Positions 33,877-47,629 are shown, numbered from the stretch's first letter. The stretch: 64,000 nucleotides of DNA from an uncultured Ilyobacter sp. (GCF_963668085.1 NZ_OY764059.1:186001-250000); one strand, 5' to 3'. Program-made: numbers and translations. Notes: generated by a model from the letters alone, not told the origin.

Positions 33877-35145
33877 ATGGTAGAAGCATTCAGAATAAAC
33901 GGCGGTAAAGAATTGAGTGGTGTTTTAGAAGTTAGCGGGGCAAAAAATGCAGCCCTTCCCATCTTGATAGGAACCCTTATAGAAAAGGGAACTTATATTA
34001 TAAATAATGTACCTGACTTGCGAGATATAAAAACACTTATAAAGTTAATTGAAAGCCTGGGGATAGAGTCAGAAAGACTCGGTAAAAATTCCTATAAATT
34101 TGTAAACAAGGGACTTACAAACCTAACGGCTTCTTATGATCTGGTAAAAAAAATGAGAGCTTCATTTTTGGTTATGGGGCCTATGCTGGCACATGAGAAA
34201 AAGGCCACAGTCTCTCTACCAGGTGGCTGTGCTATAGGTGCTAGACCTGTGGATCTTCATCTGAAAGGGTTTGAAGCCATGGGAGTAAAAATACAAATAG
34301 AACATGGATATGTAGAGGCTGAAGTAGAGGAGCTGACTGGGTCCAATGTCATATTTGATTTTCCAAGTGTAGGAGCCACAGAAAATGTCATAATGGCGGC
34401 GGTAAAGGCAAAGGGAACGACAGTTCTTGAAAATGCAGCGAGAGAGCCTGAAGTGGACGATCTCTGCAACTTTCTCATAGCCATGGGTGCGAAAATAGAG
34501 GGAGTTGGAACGGGAAGACTTGTTATAGAGGGAGTGGAAAAGCTAGTTCCTTGTGAATATACAGTAATGCCAGACAGAATAGAGGCTGGGACTTATATAG
34601 TGGCGTCTCTTATGTTTGACAGTAAGATCCAGGTAAAGGGAGTTGAGAGAGTCCATATTGAGAGTTTCATGATGAAGCTAGAGGAGATGGGGGCTGTCTT
34701 TGAAATAGAGGGAGATCTTCTGAAGGTAAACTCTAAATTTGAAGATTTGAAACCTGGAAAGGTAACGACTATGCCACACCCAGGTTTCGCTACAGACCTT
34801 CAGTCACAGATGATGACTCTCATGAGCCTTATAAAGGGTCATAGTGAGATAAAAGAAACTATTTTTGAAAATAGATTTATGCATGTACCGGAGCTTAACA
34901 GAATGGGAGCAAATATTCACATAGATGGTCATGTTTCACTGATAGACGGAGTGGAGAAATTTTCATCTGCCGAGGTTATGGCAAGTGACCTGAGAGCAGG
35001 GGCTTCCCTTGTTTTAGCTGCCTTGAAGGCAGATGGACAAAGTATCGTAAACAGAATCTACCATGTGGATAGAGGTTATGAAAAGCTAGAGGAAAAACTT
35101 AAAAAAATCGGTGCAGATATAGAAAGAATTAAGGCTGAAGCTTAA
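33877..35145 (+). CDS. murA: UDP-N-acetylglucosamine 1-carboxyvinyltransferase
   Basis: This 422-residue enzyme makes the first committed step of peptidoglycan synthesis, adding enolpyruvate to UDP-GlcNAc. The start is ATG 33877 behind AGGAGG. The frame opens earlier within the previous gene. The substrate site SGAKNAALP is at residues 20-28. The catalytic cysteine is C118 in [14 protein letters not shown], the form attacked by fosfomycin. [13 protein letters not shown] and [10 protein letters not shown] are also canonical. Co-transcribed with the YueI-like gene. rlmB follows with its own site. Confidence 0.96.
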   Translation: MVEAFRINGGKELSGVLEVSGAKNAALPILIGTLIEKGTYIINNVPDLRDIKTLIKLIESLGIESERLGKNSYKFVNKGLTNLTASYDLVKKMRASFLVMGPMLAHEKKATVSLPGGCAIGARPVDLHLKGFEAMGVKIQIEHGYVEAEVEELTGSNVIFDFPSVGATENVIMAAVKAKGTTVLENAAREPEVDDLCNFLIAMGAKIEGVGTGRLVIEGVEKLVPCEYTVMPDRIEAGTYIVASLMFDSKIQVKGVERVHIESFMMKLEEMGAVFEIEGDLLKVNSKFEDLKPGKVTTMPHPGFATDLQSQMMTLMSLIKGHSEIKETIFENRFMHVPELNRMGANIHIDGHVSLIDGVEKFSSAEVMASDLRAGASLVLAALKADGQSIVNRIYHVDRGYEKLEEKLKKIGADIERIKAEA

Positions 35146-35225
35146 ACTTTATGCCATAGAGAAACAAAATATAAATTTGACTTTTTTGAGGCAATGGTGA
35201 ATATTTTAATATAAAGGAGTGTTTG

Positions 35226-35936
35226 ATGGAAAAAATTATAGGATTAAATCCTGTAACAGAGGCGTTGCAGAATCCAGAGACCAATATTGAGAAGATAGAG
35301 ATCTTTAAGGGGCTCAAAGACGATAAGATAGGCAGGATAAAAGCTCTTGCATCAAAGAGAAATATAAAGATACATTTCACAGGTAAAAGAGCTGAAAATT
35401 CTCAAGGTGTAGTAGCTTTTATAAGCCAGTACGATTATTATGTGGATCTAGGGGCTTTTCTTGAGAAGGTGGCAAAAGATGAAAAATCAATAGTGCTGGT
35501 CTTAGATGGTGTCCAAGATCCTAGGAACTTCGGTGCTATTGTGAGAAGTGCTGAGATTTTTGGTGTAAAAGGGATAATAATCCCAGAAAGAAACTCGGTA
35601 AAAATAAATGAAACTGTTGTGAAGACTTCTACAGGGGCCATAGAACATGTGGATATAATAAAAGTCACCAATATTTCTGAGGCTATTCAAAAGCTTAAAA
35701 AACTGGATTACTGGGTCTATGGAGCCGAAGGTAGCGGCGAAAAATGCTATTATGAAGAAAAATATCCAAACAGGACTGTTCTCGTGATGGGGGGAGAGGG
35801 AGCGGGAATAAGAAAAAAAGTAAAGGAAAACTGTGATATTTTAGTAAATATTCCTATGTACGGAAAAATAAATTCATTGAATGTTTCTGTTGCAGGGGGG
35901 ATACTTCTTTCTGAAATTGCAAAGAAGATATATTAA
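35226..35936 (+). CDS. rlmB: 23S rRNA 2'-O-methyltransferase, RlmB/TrmH family (SPOUT)
   Basis: 236 residues from ATG 35226 with AAGGAG upstream. A short N-terminal substrate-binding domain (about 1-75, beginning IIGLNPVTEAL) is followed by the knotted SPOUT domain. Motif 1 is LDGVQDPRNFGAIVRSAEIFG. Motif 2 is VMGGEGAGIRKKV. Motif 3 is INIPMYGKINSLNVSVAGG in outline. These bind SAM and the target ribose. RlmB methylates G2251 in the E. coli 23S rRNA. Whether this protein has that target or a tRNA one cannot be told from sequence. It lies between murA and a sigma factor gene. Confidence 0.85.
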   Translation: MEKIIGLNPVTEALQNPETNIEKIEIFKGLKDDKIGRIKALASKRNIKIHFTGKRAENSQGVVAFISQYDYYVDLGAFLEKVAKDEKSIVLVLDGVQDPRNFGAIVRSAEIFGVKGIIIPERNSVKINETVVKTSTGAIEHVDIIKVTNISEAIQKLKKLDYWVYGAEGSGEKCYYEEKYPNRTVLVMGGEGAGIRKKVKENCDILVNIPMYGKINSLNVSVAGGILLSEIAKKIY

Positions 35937-35992
35937 AATTTTAGAATTAGTGTGTTCTCTTGGTTAGGGTATAGGGGTTAAGGGGGTATTCT

Positions 35993-36604
35993 ATGGCGGT
36001 TGAAATGATTACTGATGAAATTTTGACAGAGGCTCAAAATGGTGATCAAGAAGCGGTTAGAAAGGTTTTTGATTATTACAAAAATTTTGTTTTTTTGAAA
36101 GCTAAGAATTACTTTTTAATTGGAGCAGACAGGGACGATCTGGTTCAGGAAGGTATGATAGGTCTGTTGAAAGCTATAAGGGCCTACGATACGGAAAAAG
36201 CTGCATCTTTTAAAACCTTTGCAACCATTTGTATAAAAAGGCAGCTTATCACAGCAATAAAGTCTGCCAATTCACAAAAGAATTTTGCACTGAATTCTTC
36301 AGTGGGAATATACAACGACTCTAATGAAGATAGGGAAGTCCCTTATGCTAGAGGCCTAGAATCCTATGTTACATACAACCCTGAAGAGATGTACCTCACA
36401 AAAGAACAGATCACCGGACTAAAAGAGCATCTACAGAGTACCTTGAGTGAATTTGAAAACGAAGTTTTTCAATATATGCTTCTAGGTCATACCTATAAAG
36501 AGATATCTAGGAAGCTAGACAAAAAGGTGAAATCTGTGGATAATGCTATACAGAGGATAAAAAGAAAAAGTGAAGCCTGGCTAGAAACATATAGAAAGGC
36601 TTAA
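35993..36604 (+). CDS. RNA polymerase sigma factor, SigH-like (sigma-70 family)
   Basis: 203 residues with sigma region 2 at about 10-80 (YFLIGADRDDLVQEGMIGLLKAI, ATICIKRQLITAI) and region 4 at about 140-200 (LLGHTYKEISRKLDKKVKSVDNAIQRI). It lacks regions 1 and 3, like SigH of Firmicutes. ATG 35993 has a GGGGG site. SigH controls sporulation and competence entry in Bacillus. A fusobacterium would not sporulate, so a competence, pilus or general starvation role is more likely, and the secretion-like cluster nearby is a tempting target. That link is speculation. Terminated at 36609-36638. Confidence 0.85.
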   Translation: MAVEMITDEILTEAQNGDQEAVRKVFDYYKNFVFLKAKNYFLIGADRDDLVQEGMIGLLKAIRAYDTEKAASFKTFATICIKRQLITAIKSANSQKNFALNSSVGIYNDSNEDREVPYARGLESYVTYNPEEMYLTKEQITGLKEHLQSTLSEFENEVFQYMLLGHTYKEISRKLDKKVKSVDNAIQRIKRKSEAWLETYRKA

Positions 36605-36608
36605 AAAC

Positions 36609-36640
36609 AAAGGGCTACCTTTTAGGAGGAGGCCCTTTTT
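36609..36640 (+). terminator. terminator of the sigma factor gene
   Basis: AAAGGGC (36609-36615) pairs with GCCCTTT (36632-36638), followed by more T. A CCT/AGG pair lies inside the loop. Confidence 0.8.
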
Positions 36641-36643
36641 ATC

Positions 36644-36672
36644 TTGAGGATTTTTTTTATTTGTGGTATATT
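36644..36672 (+). promoter_or_regulatory. leuS promoter
   Basis: TTGAGG (36644-36649), 17 bases, TATATT (36667-36672). The leader is short (about 30 bases), so there is no room for a T-box. Confidence 0.65.
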
Positions 36673-36710
36673 TATATGAAAAATGATTTTATAAAAAGGG
36701 AGTGAAACCT

Positions 36711-39320
36711 GTGAGGGAATACGATTTTAAGAGTATAGAATCAAAATGGCAGGAGAAATGGAAACAGGACAACATTTTTAAAACCGATAATAAGGTAGAG
36801 GGAAAAGAAAATTACTATGTTCTTGAAATGCTTCCCTATCCATCTGGAAAGCTTCATATGGGACATGTTAGGAATTATACAATAGGGGATGTAATAGCGA
36901 GATATAAAAAGATGAAGGGGTATAATGTACTTCATCCTATGGGATGGGATTCCTTTGGTCTTCCTGCTGAAAATGCAGCCATACAAAATGGGGCACACCC
37001 TGCAGTATGGACAAAATCAAATATTGAAAATATGACAACGCAGCTTAAAAGCCTTGGGTTTTCATATGACTGGGATAGAGAGTTAGCCTCTTACAGAGAT
37101 GATTATTATAGATGGAATCAATGGATTTTTAAAAGAATGTACGAGAAAGGTCTTGTGTACAAGAAAAAATCTTCTGTAAACTGGTGTCCAGATTGTCAGA
37201 CTGTTCTTGCAAATGAGCAGGTAGAGGATGGCAAGTGCTGGAGACATTCTAAAACCGATGTTATTCAAAAAGAGCTTGAGCAGTGGTATTTTAAAATAAC
37301 AAACTATGCCGATGAACTTTTAGAAGGGCATAAAGAACTAAAAGGCGGATGGCCTGAAAAAGTAATTACAATGCAGAAAAACTGGATCGGAAAATCTTAT
37401 GGAACAGAGGTTAATTTTAAGGTTGTGGAAAACGGAGAGGACCTTTCTGTTTTTACAACGAGAGTCGACACACTTTGTGGAGTTACTTATTGTGTTATAG
37501 CACCAGAGCACCCTATGGTAAATGAGATTATAAAGTCTAATCCGGGCATAAAAGAAGCTGTGACAGCTATGACAAGTGAAGATGTTATAAACAGAACTGC
37601 AGAAGGAAAGGAAAAAAACGGAGTATTCACAGGGTGGCATGTTATAAATCCTGCAAACAATGAAAAGGTTCAACTTTGGATAGGGGACTATGTACTTATG
37701 GGATACGGTACTGGAGCTGTAATGGCTGTTCCTTGTCACGATGAAAGAGATCTTATGTTTGCCAAAAAATATGATCTTCCTCTAAGAGTTGTAATAAATC
37801 CTGTAAACAAAAAAACTAAAGAAGAAGTAATACTAAAAGAAGATGAAATGACAGAAGCCTTTACAGACTACGGAGTCATAACTAATTCTGGAGATTTTAA
37901 CGGACTATCGTCTAAAGAGGCTCTTGTTAAAATTGCTGAATATTTGGAAGAGAAAAACTGCGGGAAAAGAACTATAAATTATAGACTGAAAGACTGGGGA
38001 GTATCTAGACAGAGATATTGGGGGACACCTATTCCAGCACTTTACTGTGAAAAATGTGGGACTGTTATGGAAAAGGATGAAAACCTTCCTGTAAAACTTC
38101 CTGGGGATGTTATTTTTAGTGGTAATGGAAATCCAATAGAAACATCAGAAGAATTTAAAAATGCCGTTTGTCCTGAGTGTGGAGGAAAGGCTAAGAGAGA
38201 AACAGATACAATGGATACCTTTGTAGATTCTTCTTGGTATTTCTTGAGATACTGTGATCCTAAAAATACAGAACTTCCCTTTGATAAAGATATAGCTGAC
38301 GGTTGGTTTCCTGTAGATCAATATATCGGTGGGGTAGAACATGCTGTTATGCATCTTCTCTATGCTAGATTTTTCCACAAAGTTTTAAGAGATTTAGGGC
38401 TTTTGTCTACAAATGAGCCATTTAAAAGACTTCTTACTCAAGGAATGGTTTTAGGTCCGTCATACTTCTCAGCTAATGAGAATAGGTATCTTTATTCTGG
38501 AGAAGTAGAATTTTCCGGTGATAAAGTTTTAGCTAAAACAACAGGAGAAGAGTTAGTTGTCAAGGTTGAAAAGATGTCTAAATCAAAAAATAACGGGGTT
38601 GACCCGGAAAATATAGTTGCTACTTACGGAGCAGACACAGCTAGATTATTTACAATGTTTGCCTCTCCTCCTGAAAAAGAGCTTGAGTGGAACGAAAACG
38701 GATTGGCTGGATCTTATAGATTCCTAAACAGAGTGTGGAGAATGGTAAGTGAAAGCAAAGCTTTCTTTGAAGCTGGATCTATAAACCTTGAAAAGTTAAA
38801 TAAGGCTGATAAAGCGATATTGAGAAAATTACACCAAACTATAAAAAAAGTGACAGAATCCATAGAAAACGATTACCATTTTAATACTTCAATAGCTTCA
38901 AATATGGAGCTAATAAATGAACTTCAGGACTATAAGGTAAATGTTTTAGAAAAGGGAGATATTACTTCAGAATCTAAAAAGCTATTTACGGAAGCCGTAA
39001 ACAAAATGGTTGTTATGCTCTCACCTTTTGTTCCTCATATATGTGATGAACTCTGGTCAGAGTTGGGGAATGAAGGTTTCCTTTTTGAAGAAAACTGGCC
39101 TGAACATGTTGAGGAATTAACTGTTTCAGACGAGGTATCTATAGCGGTGCAGGTAAACGGAAAAGTAAGAGGAGCTGTGCAGGTAACTAGAGGAACATCC
39201 AAAGAGGAACTTGAAAAAATGGCCCTTGAAATGGAAAATGTAAAAAAACATATCCAAGATAAAAATATAGTTAAAATGATTATTATACCAGAAAAAATAG
39301 TAAACATTGTTGTAAAATAA
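36711..39320 (+). CDS. leuS: leucyl-tRNA synthetase
   Basis: 869 residues from GTG 36711, nine bases after GGGAG. A GTG at 36702 abuts that site. The protein then begins REYDFKSIESKWQEKW as the family does. Class I signatures are YPSGKLHMGH (about 43-52) and KMSKSKNNG near residue 622. The zinc domain CPDC...CWRH is at about 158-175. The editing CP1 domain includes TTRVDTLCGVTYCV and the GYGTGAVMAVPCHDERD block (about 235-350). A second cysteine set (CEKC, CPEC) is in the leucine-specific region. Single-chain bacterial type, full length. It charges tRNA-Leu in the cytoplasm. Confidence 0.97.
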   Translation: MREYDFKSIESKWQEKWKQDNIFKTDNKVEGKENYYVLEMLPYPSGKLHMGHVRNYTIGDVIARYKKMKGYNVLHPMGWDSFGLPAENAAIQNGAHPAVWTKSNIENMTTQLKSLGFSYDWDRELASYRDDYYRWNQWIFKRMYEKGLVYKKKSSVNWCPDCQTVLANEQVEDGKCWRHSKTDVIQKELEQWYFKITNYADELLEGHKELKGGWPEKVITMQKNWIGKSYGTEVNFKVVENGEDLSVFTTRVDTLCGVTYCVIAPEHPMVNEIIKSNPGIKEAVTAMTSEDVINRTAEGKEKNGVFTGWHVINPANNEKVQLWIGDYVLMGYGTGAVMAVPCHDERDLMFAKKYDLPLRVVINPVNKKTKEEVILKEDEMTEAFTDYGVITNSGDFNGLSSKEALVKIAEYLEEKNCGKRTINYRLKDWGVSRQRYWGTPIPALYCEKCGTVMEKDENLPVKLPGDVIFSGNGNPIETSEEFKNAVCPECGGKAKRETDTMDTFVDSSWYFLRYCDPKNTELPFDKDIADGWFPVDQYIGGVEHAVMHLLYARFFHKVLRDLGLLSTNEPFKRLLTQGMVLGPSYFSANENRYLYSGEVEFSGDKVLAKTTGEELVVKVEKMSKSKNNGVDPENIVATYGADTARLFTMFASPPEKELEWNENGLAGSYRFLNRVWRMVSESKAFFEAGSINLEKLNKADKAILRKLHQTIKKVTESIENDYHFNTSIASNMELINELQDYKVNVLEKGDITSESKKLFTEAVNKMVVMLSPFVPHICDELWSELGNEGFLFEENWPEHVEELTVSDEVSIAVQVNGKVRGAVQVTRGTSKEELEKMALEMENVKKHIQDKNIVKMIIIPEKIVNIVVK

Positions 39321-39344
39321 GGCTGCTTTTGCAGCTTTATTTTA
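39321..39344 (+). terminator. leuS terminator
   Basis: GGCTGC (39321-39326), loop TTTT, GCAGCT (39331-39336), then a T-rich tail. It starts at the base after the stop codon. Confidence 0.75.
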
Positions 39345-39364
39345 TATTGCCAAGGGAGTTGGTT

Positions 39365-40498
39365 GTGTTGGATAGAAAAAAACATATGAAAAAAATTAAG
39401 AGGATTGTTGTTAAAGTTGGGACCTCGACTTTAACACATGAAAATGGACTTCTCAACATTTGGAGAATAGAAAAACTGGTAAGAACTCTTTCGGATCTGG
39501 CTAATTTGGACTATGAAATAATCCTTGTTACATCTGGAGCTGTAGGTGCTGGAATGGGTGTCTTAAAATTGGATGAAAAGCCAAAGACTCTTGATGAAAA
39601 ACAAGCCGTAGCTGCAGTTGGGCAGGTTTCTCTTATCCATCTTTATAGAAAGCTTTTTTCTGAATATGGAAAAAATATAGCTCAACTTCTCGTCAATGGA
39701 GAGGATATATCCAAAAGAAACAGATATATCAATATAAGGAATACTTTTTCTGCTTTATTTGACAAAAAGGTAATACCTATAGTCAATGAAAATGATGCAG
39801 TGGCCGTAGAAGAGATTAAGGTGGGAGACAATGATACCCTTTCAGCTTATGCTGCAAGTGCCGTAGATGCAGACCTTTTAATTTTGCTGTCTGATATAGA
39901 CGGTCTTTATACATCAAATCCCAGACAAGATAAAAATGCTAAATTTATAAGTGTGGTGGAAGAGATAGATGAAAGTATCTATTCCATAGCTTCAGGTGCC
40001 GGCGGTTCCAAATTTGGTACTGGTGGAATGCATACAAAAATAAAAGCCGGAGAAATAGCAACTAAACTGGGTGTCGATATGATAATCGCTAACGGAGAAT
40101 GTCCTGAAATAATCAGGGACATCTTAAATGGAGAGGAGAAAGGGACCCTGTTTTTAGGGGCGAAGGATATATCGGCAAAAAAACACTGGATATGGTATGG
40201 AGGGAAAATCAAAGGAACTATCTATATAGACAGTGGAGCTGAAAAGGCACTTTATGATAAGAATAGCCTTTTATCAGTTGGAGTTGTAAGGGTAGATGGA
40301 AGTTTTGTTGAGGGAGATATAATTGCTATAAAAAATTCTGAAGAAGAACTGGTGGCGAAAGGGATAGTCAACTATGCTTCGTCAGAGGTAGAGCTTATAA
40401 TTGGGAAACACAGCGATGAAATAGAGGATACCCTGGGATACAAGGGATATGACTCTGTGGTTCATATAAACAATCTACATCTATTAAAGGAGGTATAA
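39365..40498 (+). CDS. proB: glutamate 5-kinase
   Basis: This 377-residue enzyme phosphorylates glutamate in the first step of proline synthesis. The start is uncertain: GTG 39365 is best placed after GGGAG (39355-39359). TTG 39368 and ATG 39386 are alternatives. The amino-acid kinase domain begins IVVKVGTSTLT, with LVTSGAVGAGM, NENDAVAVEEIKVGDNDTLSA and SDIDGLYTSNPR. The C-terminal PUA domain (about 280-370) includes YGGKIKGTIYIDSGAEKAL in outline. It ends two bases before proA (AGGAGG between), so the two are translated from one message. Confidence 0.95.
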   Translation: MLDRKKHMKKIKRIVVKVGTSTLTHENGLLNIWRIEKLVRTLSDLANLDYEIILVTSGAVGAGMGVLKLDEKPKTLDEKQAVAAVGQVSLIHLYRKLFSEYGKNIAQLLVNGEDISKRNRYINIRNTFSALFDKKVIPIVNENDAVAVEEIKVGDNDTLSAYAASAVDADLLILLSDIDGLYTSNPRQDKNAKFISVVEEIDESIYSIASGAGGSKFGTGGMHTKIKAGEIATKLGVDMIIANGECPEIIRDILNGEEKGTLFLGAKDISAKKHWIWYGGKIKGTIYIDSGAEKALYDKNSLLSVGVVRVDGSFVEGDIIAIKNSEEELVAKGIVNYASSEVELIIGKHSDEIEDTLGYKGYDSVVHINNLHLLKEV

Positions 40499-40499
40499 A

Positions 40500-41747
40500 A
40501 TGGATAATTACATACTTGAGATAGGTAAAAAAGCCAAGGAAGCATCTAAAATACTTGCAGGTATTGATACAAGGACTAAAAATAGGGCTTTAATGTCTGT
40601 AGTTGATGCACTTCTTGAAAATTCTGAAATTATCAAAGAAGAAAATGAAAAGGATCTAAAAGCCGCCAGAGAAAAAGGTATTTCAGAATCCTTTATAGAC
40701 AGGCTCACCCTTACAGATGAAAGGATAAAGAGCATGGCTAACGGGGTCTGGGAGATCGCTAGCTTCAGTGATCCGGTTGGAGAAATAGTCAAAGGCTTTC
40801 CCCATGAAAATGGCATGAAAATATCAGAAGTGAGGGTTCCGTTGGGAGTTCTGGCTATGATATATGAATCTAGGCCGAATGTAACAGTTGATGCGGCGGC
40901 ACTTGCTCTTAAATCTGGGAATTCGATTATCTTGAGAGGGGGAAGTGATGCGGCCCACAGCAACGGAATCTTGGAAAAAATATTTGTGGATGCTATAACA
41001 AAAGAAGGAGTGCCAGAGGGAGCAGTGCAGCTTATAAAGAATCCTGACAGGGCTCTTGTGAATGAACTTGTGAGGTTAAATAATTATGTAGATGTAGCTA
41101 TACCTCGTGGTGGAGTGGGACTCAAAAAGGCGATAATTGCAAATGCCACAGTTCCTGTAATTGAAACTGGAGCAGGTGTATGCCATCTTTATATTGATTC
41201 TAGAGCGGCAATAGAGAAAGCCTTGAATATAGCCATAAATGCAAAAACTCAGAGACCAGGTGTGTGTAATGCAATAGAAACTCTGCTTATTCATAGGGAT
41301 TCTTTAGGAAGGATTATTCCTTTCTTGGCAGAGGCTTTTATTACAAATGGAGTGGAAATCAGAGCTGATGAAGAGGCTCTTCAGTTTATACCTGGGGCCA
41401 AGGCTGCAGTGGAAGAGGACTGGAACACAGAGTATTTAGGCCTCACAATATCCATAAAAACTGTAGGGGGTATAGAGGAAGCTATAAGGCATATAGACAA
41501 GTACGGAACAAAACATTCTGAGGCAATAGTAACAGAAAGTTATGAAATGGCTGAAAAATTTCTAAATGAAGTAGACGCAGCTGCTGTATATGTCAATGCC
41601 TCTACACGTTTTACTGACGGGGGAGAATTTGGATTTGGGGGAGAGATCGGCATAAGCACTCAGAAACTCCATGCTCGTGGGCCTATGGGAGTGAGAGCAC
41701 TTACTACCACCAAATATATGATCAGAGGAAATGGACAGATAAGATAA
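40500..41747 (+). CDS. proA: glutamate-5-semialdehyde dehydrogenase
   Basis: This 415-residue enzyme reduces glutamyl phosphate to the semialdehyde with NADPH, the second proline step. The family blocks VRVPLGVLAMIYESRPNVT, ALKSGNSIILRGGSDA and IPRGGVGLKKAI are present. The catalytic cysteine is in QRPGVCNAIETLL. The C-terminal FTDGGEFGFGGEIGISTQKLHARGP is canonical. ATG 40500 is preceded by AAAGGAGG in the end of proB. No leader or attenuator for proline is visible upstream of the pair. Confidence 0.97.
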   Translation: MDNYILEIGKKAKEASKILAGIDTRTKNRALMSVVDALLENSEIIKEENEKDLKAAREKGISESFIDRLTLTDERIKSMANGVWEIASFSDPVGEIVKGFPHENGMKISEVRVPLGVLAMIYESRPNVTVDAAALALKSGNSIILRGGSDAAHSNGILEKIFVDAITKEGVPEGAVQLIKNPDRALVNELVRLNNYVDVAIPRGGVGLKKAIIANATVPVIETGAGVCHLYIDSRAAIEKALNIAINAKTQRPGVCNAIETLLIHRDSLGRIIPFLAEAFITNGVEIRADEEALQFIPGAKAAVEEDWNTEYLGLTISIKTVGGIEEAIRHIDKYGTKHSEAIVTESYEMAEKFLNEVDAAAVYVNASTRFTDGGEFGFGGEIGISTQKLHARGPMGVRALTTTKYMIRGNGQIR

Positions 41748-41804
41748 GTTTTTAAAGAACATGTATCACGAAAGTTTTTAGAATTAGCTTAATTTATATA
41801 GAAC

Positions 41805-41850
41805 CACCCAATAAGGCCTCTGCTAAATTTAGCAGAGGCCTTGTTGGGAG
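41805..41850. repeat. long near-perfect palindrome after proA
   Basis: 41813-41842 is a perfect 30-bp palindrome centred between 41827 and 41828, with AAGGCCTC at its left end. The stem extends outward (CCCAA with TTGGG) past a mismatch. It is not followed by a T-run. It would form a very stable hairpin, probably protecting the proBA mRNA end or terminating weakly. A weaker hairpin with a T-run is at about 41915-41943. Nothing else is seen in 41851-41970. Confidence 0.65.
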
Positions 41851-41970
41851 AATAACCAATATAATCAATGGAAAGCTTGATTTAGTAGGCTTTTATCGCT
41901 AGAAAATGCTGTTTAAAAAAGGCTGTTGGACAAGCTTTTTATAAAAAATAGAAATAATTTTAAAAAAAGT

Positions 41971-41999
41971 TTGACTGAAAAAGGGATATGTGATAATAT
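41971..41999 (+). promoter_or_regulatory. rRNA operon promoter
   Basis: TTGACT (41971-41976), 17 bases, TAATAT (41994-41999). It is preceded by A/T-tracts like an UP element. The leader of about 160 bases (42007-42168) runs to the 16S 5' end and is not a gene. Confidence 0.8.
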
Positions 42000-42168
42000 T
42001 AATCCTGTCGCAAGGGGCCAATAAGGCTCGGCAGACAGAAGAAAAGGACATTAGCAATTAAATAGAGAAGGAAGTCAAAAGAATGTCAGATATGACATAA
42101 AGAAGTCCAAACAAGATTTGGACCAAGTTAGGTGTTAATAATCTCGCAAGAGATTTAAATAAACTTTT

Positions 42169-43692
<1,524 letters not shown>

Positions 43693-43892
43693 AAGGAGCA
43701 CAGACGACCTTCTCTATTTATTTGGTATTGTTCTTTCCCGCGAGGGTTTGGATAATTACTGAGATGGACATTGGAAACTATATAGTAGAGAAATCAACAT
43801 AAAATTCTTCTTTAAAAATGAAGTTGTTGAAAATGGATTGTTCCATTTGAAATAACAGACTAAATAAAGAGAGTTAGCTGATGAACAATTTA
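43693..43892 (+). other. 16S-23S spacer without a tRNA
   Basis: 200 bases with no cloverleaf. It starts with a sequence that can pair near the 16S end and finishes before GGTTAAG of the 23S. AT-rich processing stems are likely but not resolved here. Absence of tRNA-Ile or tRNA-Ala in this copy is worth noting. Confidence 0.7.
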
Positions 43893-46823
<2,931 letters not shown>

Positions 46824-46895
46824 AAATCTACTATATAGTTTTGAATGCCCATGGCAGACAAAAGAATATGATATCAATATATAAATGTTGATAAC

Positions 46896-47015
46896 AGCTT
46901 GGTGAGAATAGCTGTAGGGGTACACCTGGTCACATTCCGAACCCAGAAGTTAAGCCTGCATACGCTGAAAGTACTTGAGGGGCAGCCCTCCGGGAGGATA
47001 GGTACTTGCCAAGCT
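46896..47015 (+). rRNA. 5S ribosomal RNA, copy 1
   Basis: 120 bases with terminal stem AGCTTGG/CCAAGCT and the conserved CCGAACCCAGAAGTTAAGC box. It is identical by eye to copy 2 at 47128-47247. Confidence 0.93.
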
Positions 47016-47026
47016 TTTATATATGT

Positions 47027-47102
47027 GCTTCCATAGCTCAGTTGGTAGAGCGCGCGACTGTTAATCGCGTTGTCGCTGGTTCGAGTCCAGCTGGAAGCGC
47101 CA
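47027..47102 (+). tRNA. tRNA-Asn (anticodon GTT)
   Basis: 76 bases including an encoded CCA. Acceptor GCTTCCA pairs with TGGAAGC. Anticodon loop CTGTTAA reads AAC/AAT. D loop AGCTCAGTTGGTAGAGC and T loop GGTTCGAGTCC are standard. It lies between two 5S genes. Confidence 0.95.
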
Positions 47103-47127
47103 TTACAAAACAATAATTTTTTTATAT

Positions 47128-47247
47128 AGCTTGGTGAGAATAGCTGTAGGGGTACACCTGGTCACATTCCGAACCCAGAAGTTAAGCCTGCATACGCTGA
47201 AAGTACTTGAGGGGCAGCCCTCCGGGAGGATAGGTACTTGCCAAGCT
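47128..47247 (+). rRNA. 5S ribosomal RNA, copy 2
   Basis: A second 5S identical to 46896-47015. Followed directly by TTTTTT (from about 47246), so the 5S terminal stem may also serve as the operon terminator. Confidence 0.93.
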
Positions 47248-47312
47248 TTTTTATTTGCTGAATTTTAACATTAACTAACAGAAAAAAACTTCAAATAAAA
47301 AAATAAAAAATG

Positions 47313-47341
47313 TTGACACCTTTCCAAAAGTATGTTATTAT
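47313..47341 (+). promoter_or_regulatory. promoter of the rpmG-secE-nusG block
   Basis: TTGACA (47313-47318), 17 bases, TATTAT (47336-47341), 107 bases before rpmG. Confidence 0.8.
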
Positions 47342-47372
47342 TAATCTCGTCTTGGAAAGCAAAAGTGAAGCT

Positions 47373-47412
47373 CTATCAGTGAATGACCATACGAATTGGT
47401 ATGGGAGGATAG
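47373..47412 (+). promoter_or_regulatory. structured rpmG leader
   Basis: Nested stems: CTATC (47373-47377) with GATAG (47408-47412), and inside them CCATAC (47387-47392) with GTATGG (47399-47404). It ends 30 bases before the L33 ribosome site. A possible autoregulatory RNA. I recognise no family. Confidence 0.45.
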
Positions 47413-47447
47413 TTAATAATGTCCGATAAGTGAGTGGAGGTGTAATA

Positions 47448-47600
47448 ATGAGAGTTAATGTCCAATTAGAGTGTACTGAGTGTAAAAGAAGAAATTACAG
47501 CACTTCTAAAAACAAAAAGAACACAACAGACAGATTAGAAATGAACAAATACTGCAAGTGGGATAAGAAAGTAACACTACACAAAGAAACTAAAAAATAA
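47448..47600 (+). CDS. rpmG: 50S ribosomal protein L33
   Basis: A 50-residue protein, missed by longer-frame searches. It begins [20 protein letters not shown] and ends [10 protein letters not shown], the L33 pattern. Three cysteines remain (C9, C12 and C36). The fourth zinc ligand is absent, as in several other L33 proteins. ATG 47448 has GGAGGTG upstream. It leads a transcript continuing through tRNA-Trp into secE and nusG, a common order in Gram-positive and fusobacterial genomes. Confidence 0.95.
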   Translation: MRVNVQLECTECKRRNYSTSKNKKNTTDRLEMNKYCKWDKKVTLHKETKK

Positions 47601-47629
47601 TCAATACAATAACTAAGTTTACAACGTGC

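Noticed and set aside
36673..36710. T-box leader for leuS
   Set aside because: Only about 40 bases separate promoter and start, too short for a T-box.
43693..43892. tRNA in the 16S-23S spacer
   Set aside because: No cloverleaf or GGTTCGA-type T loop could be found.
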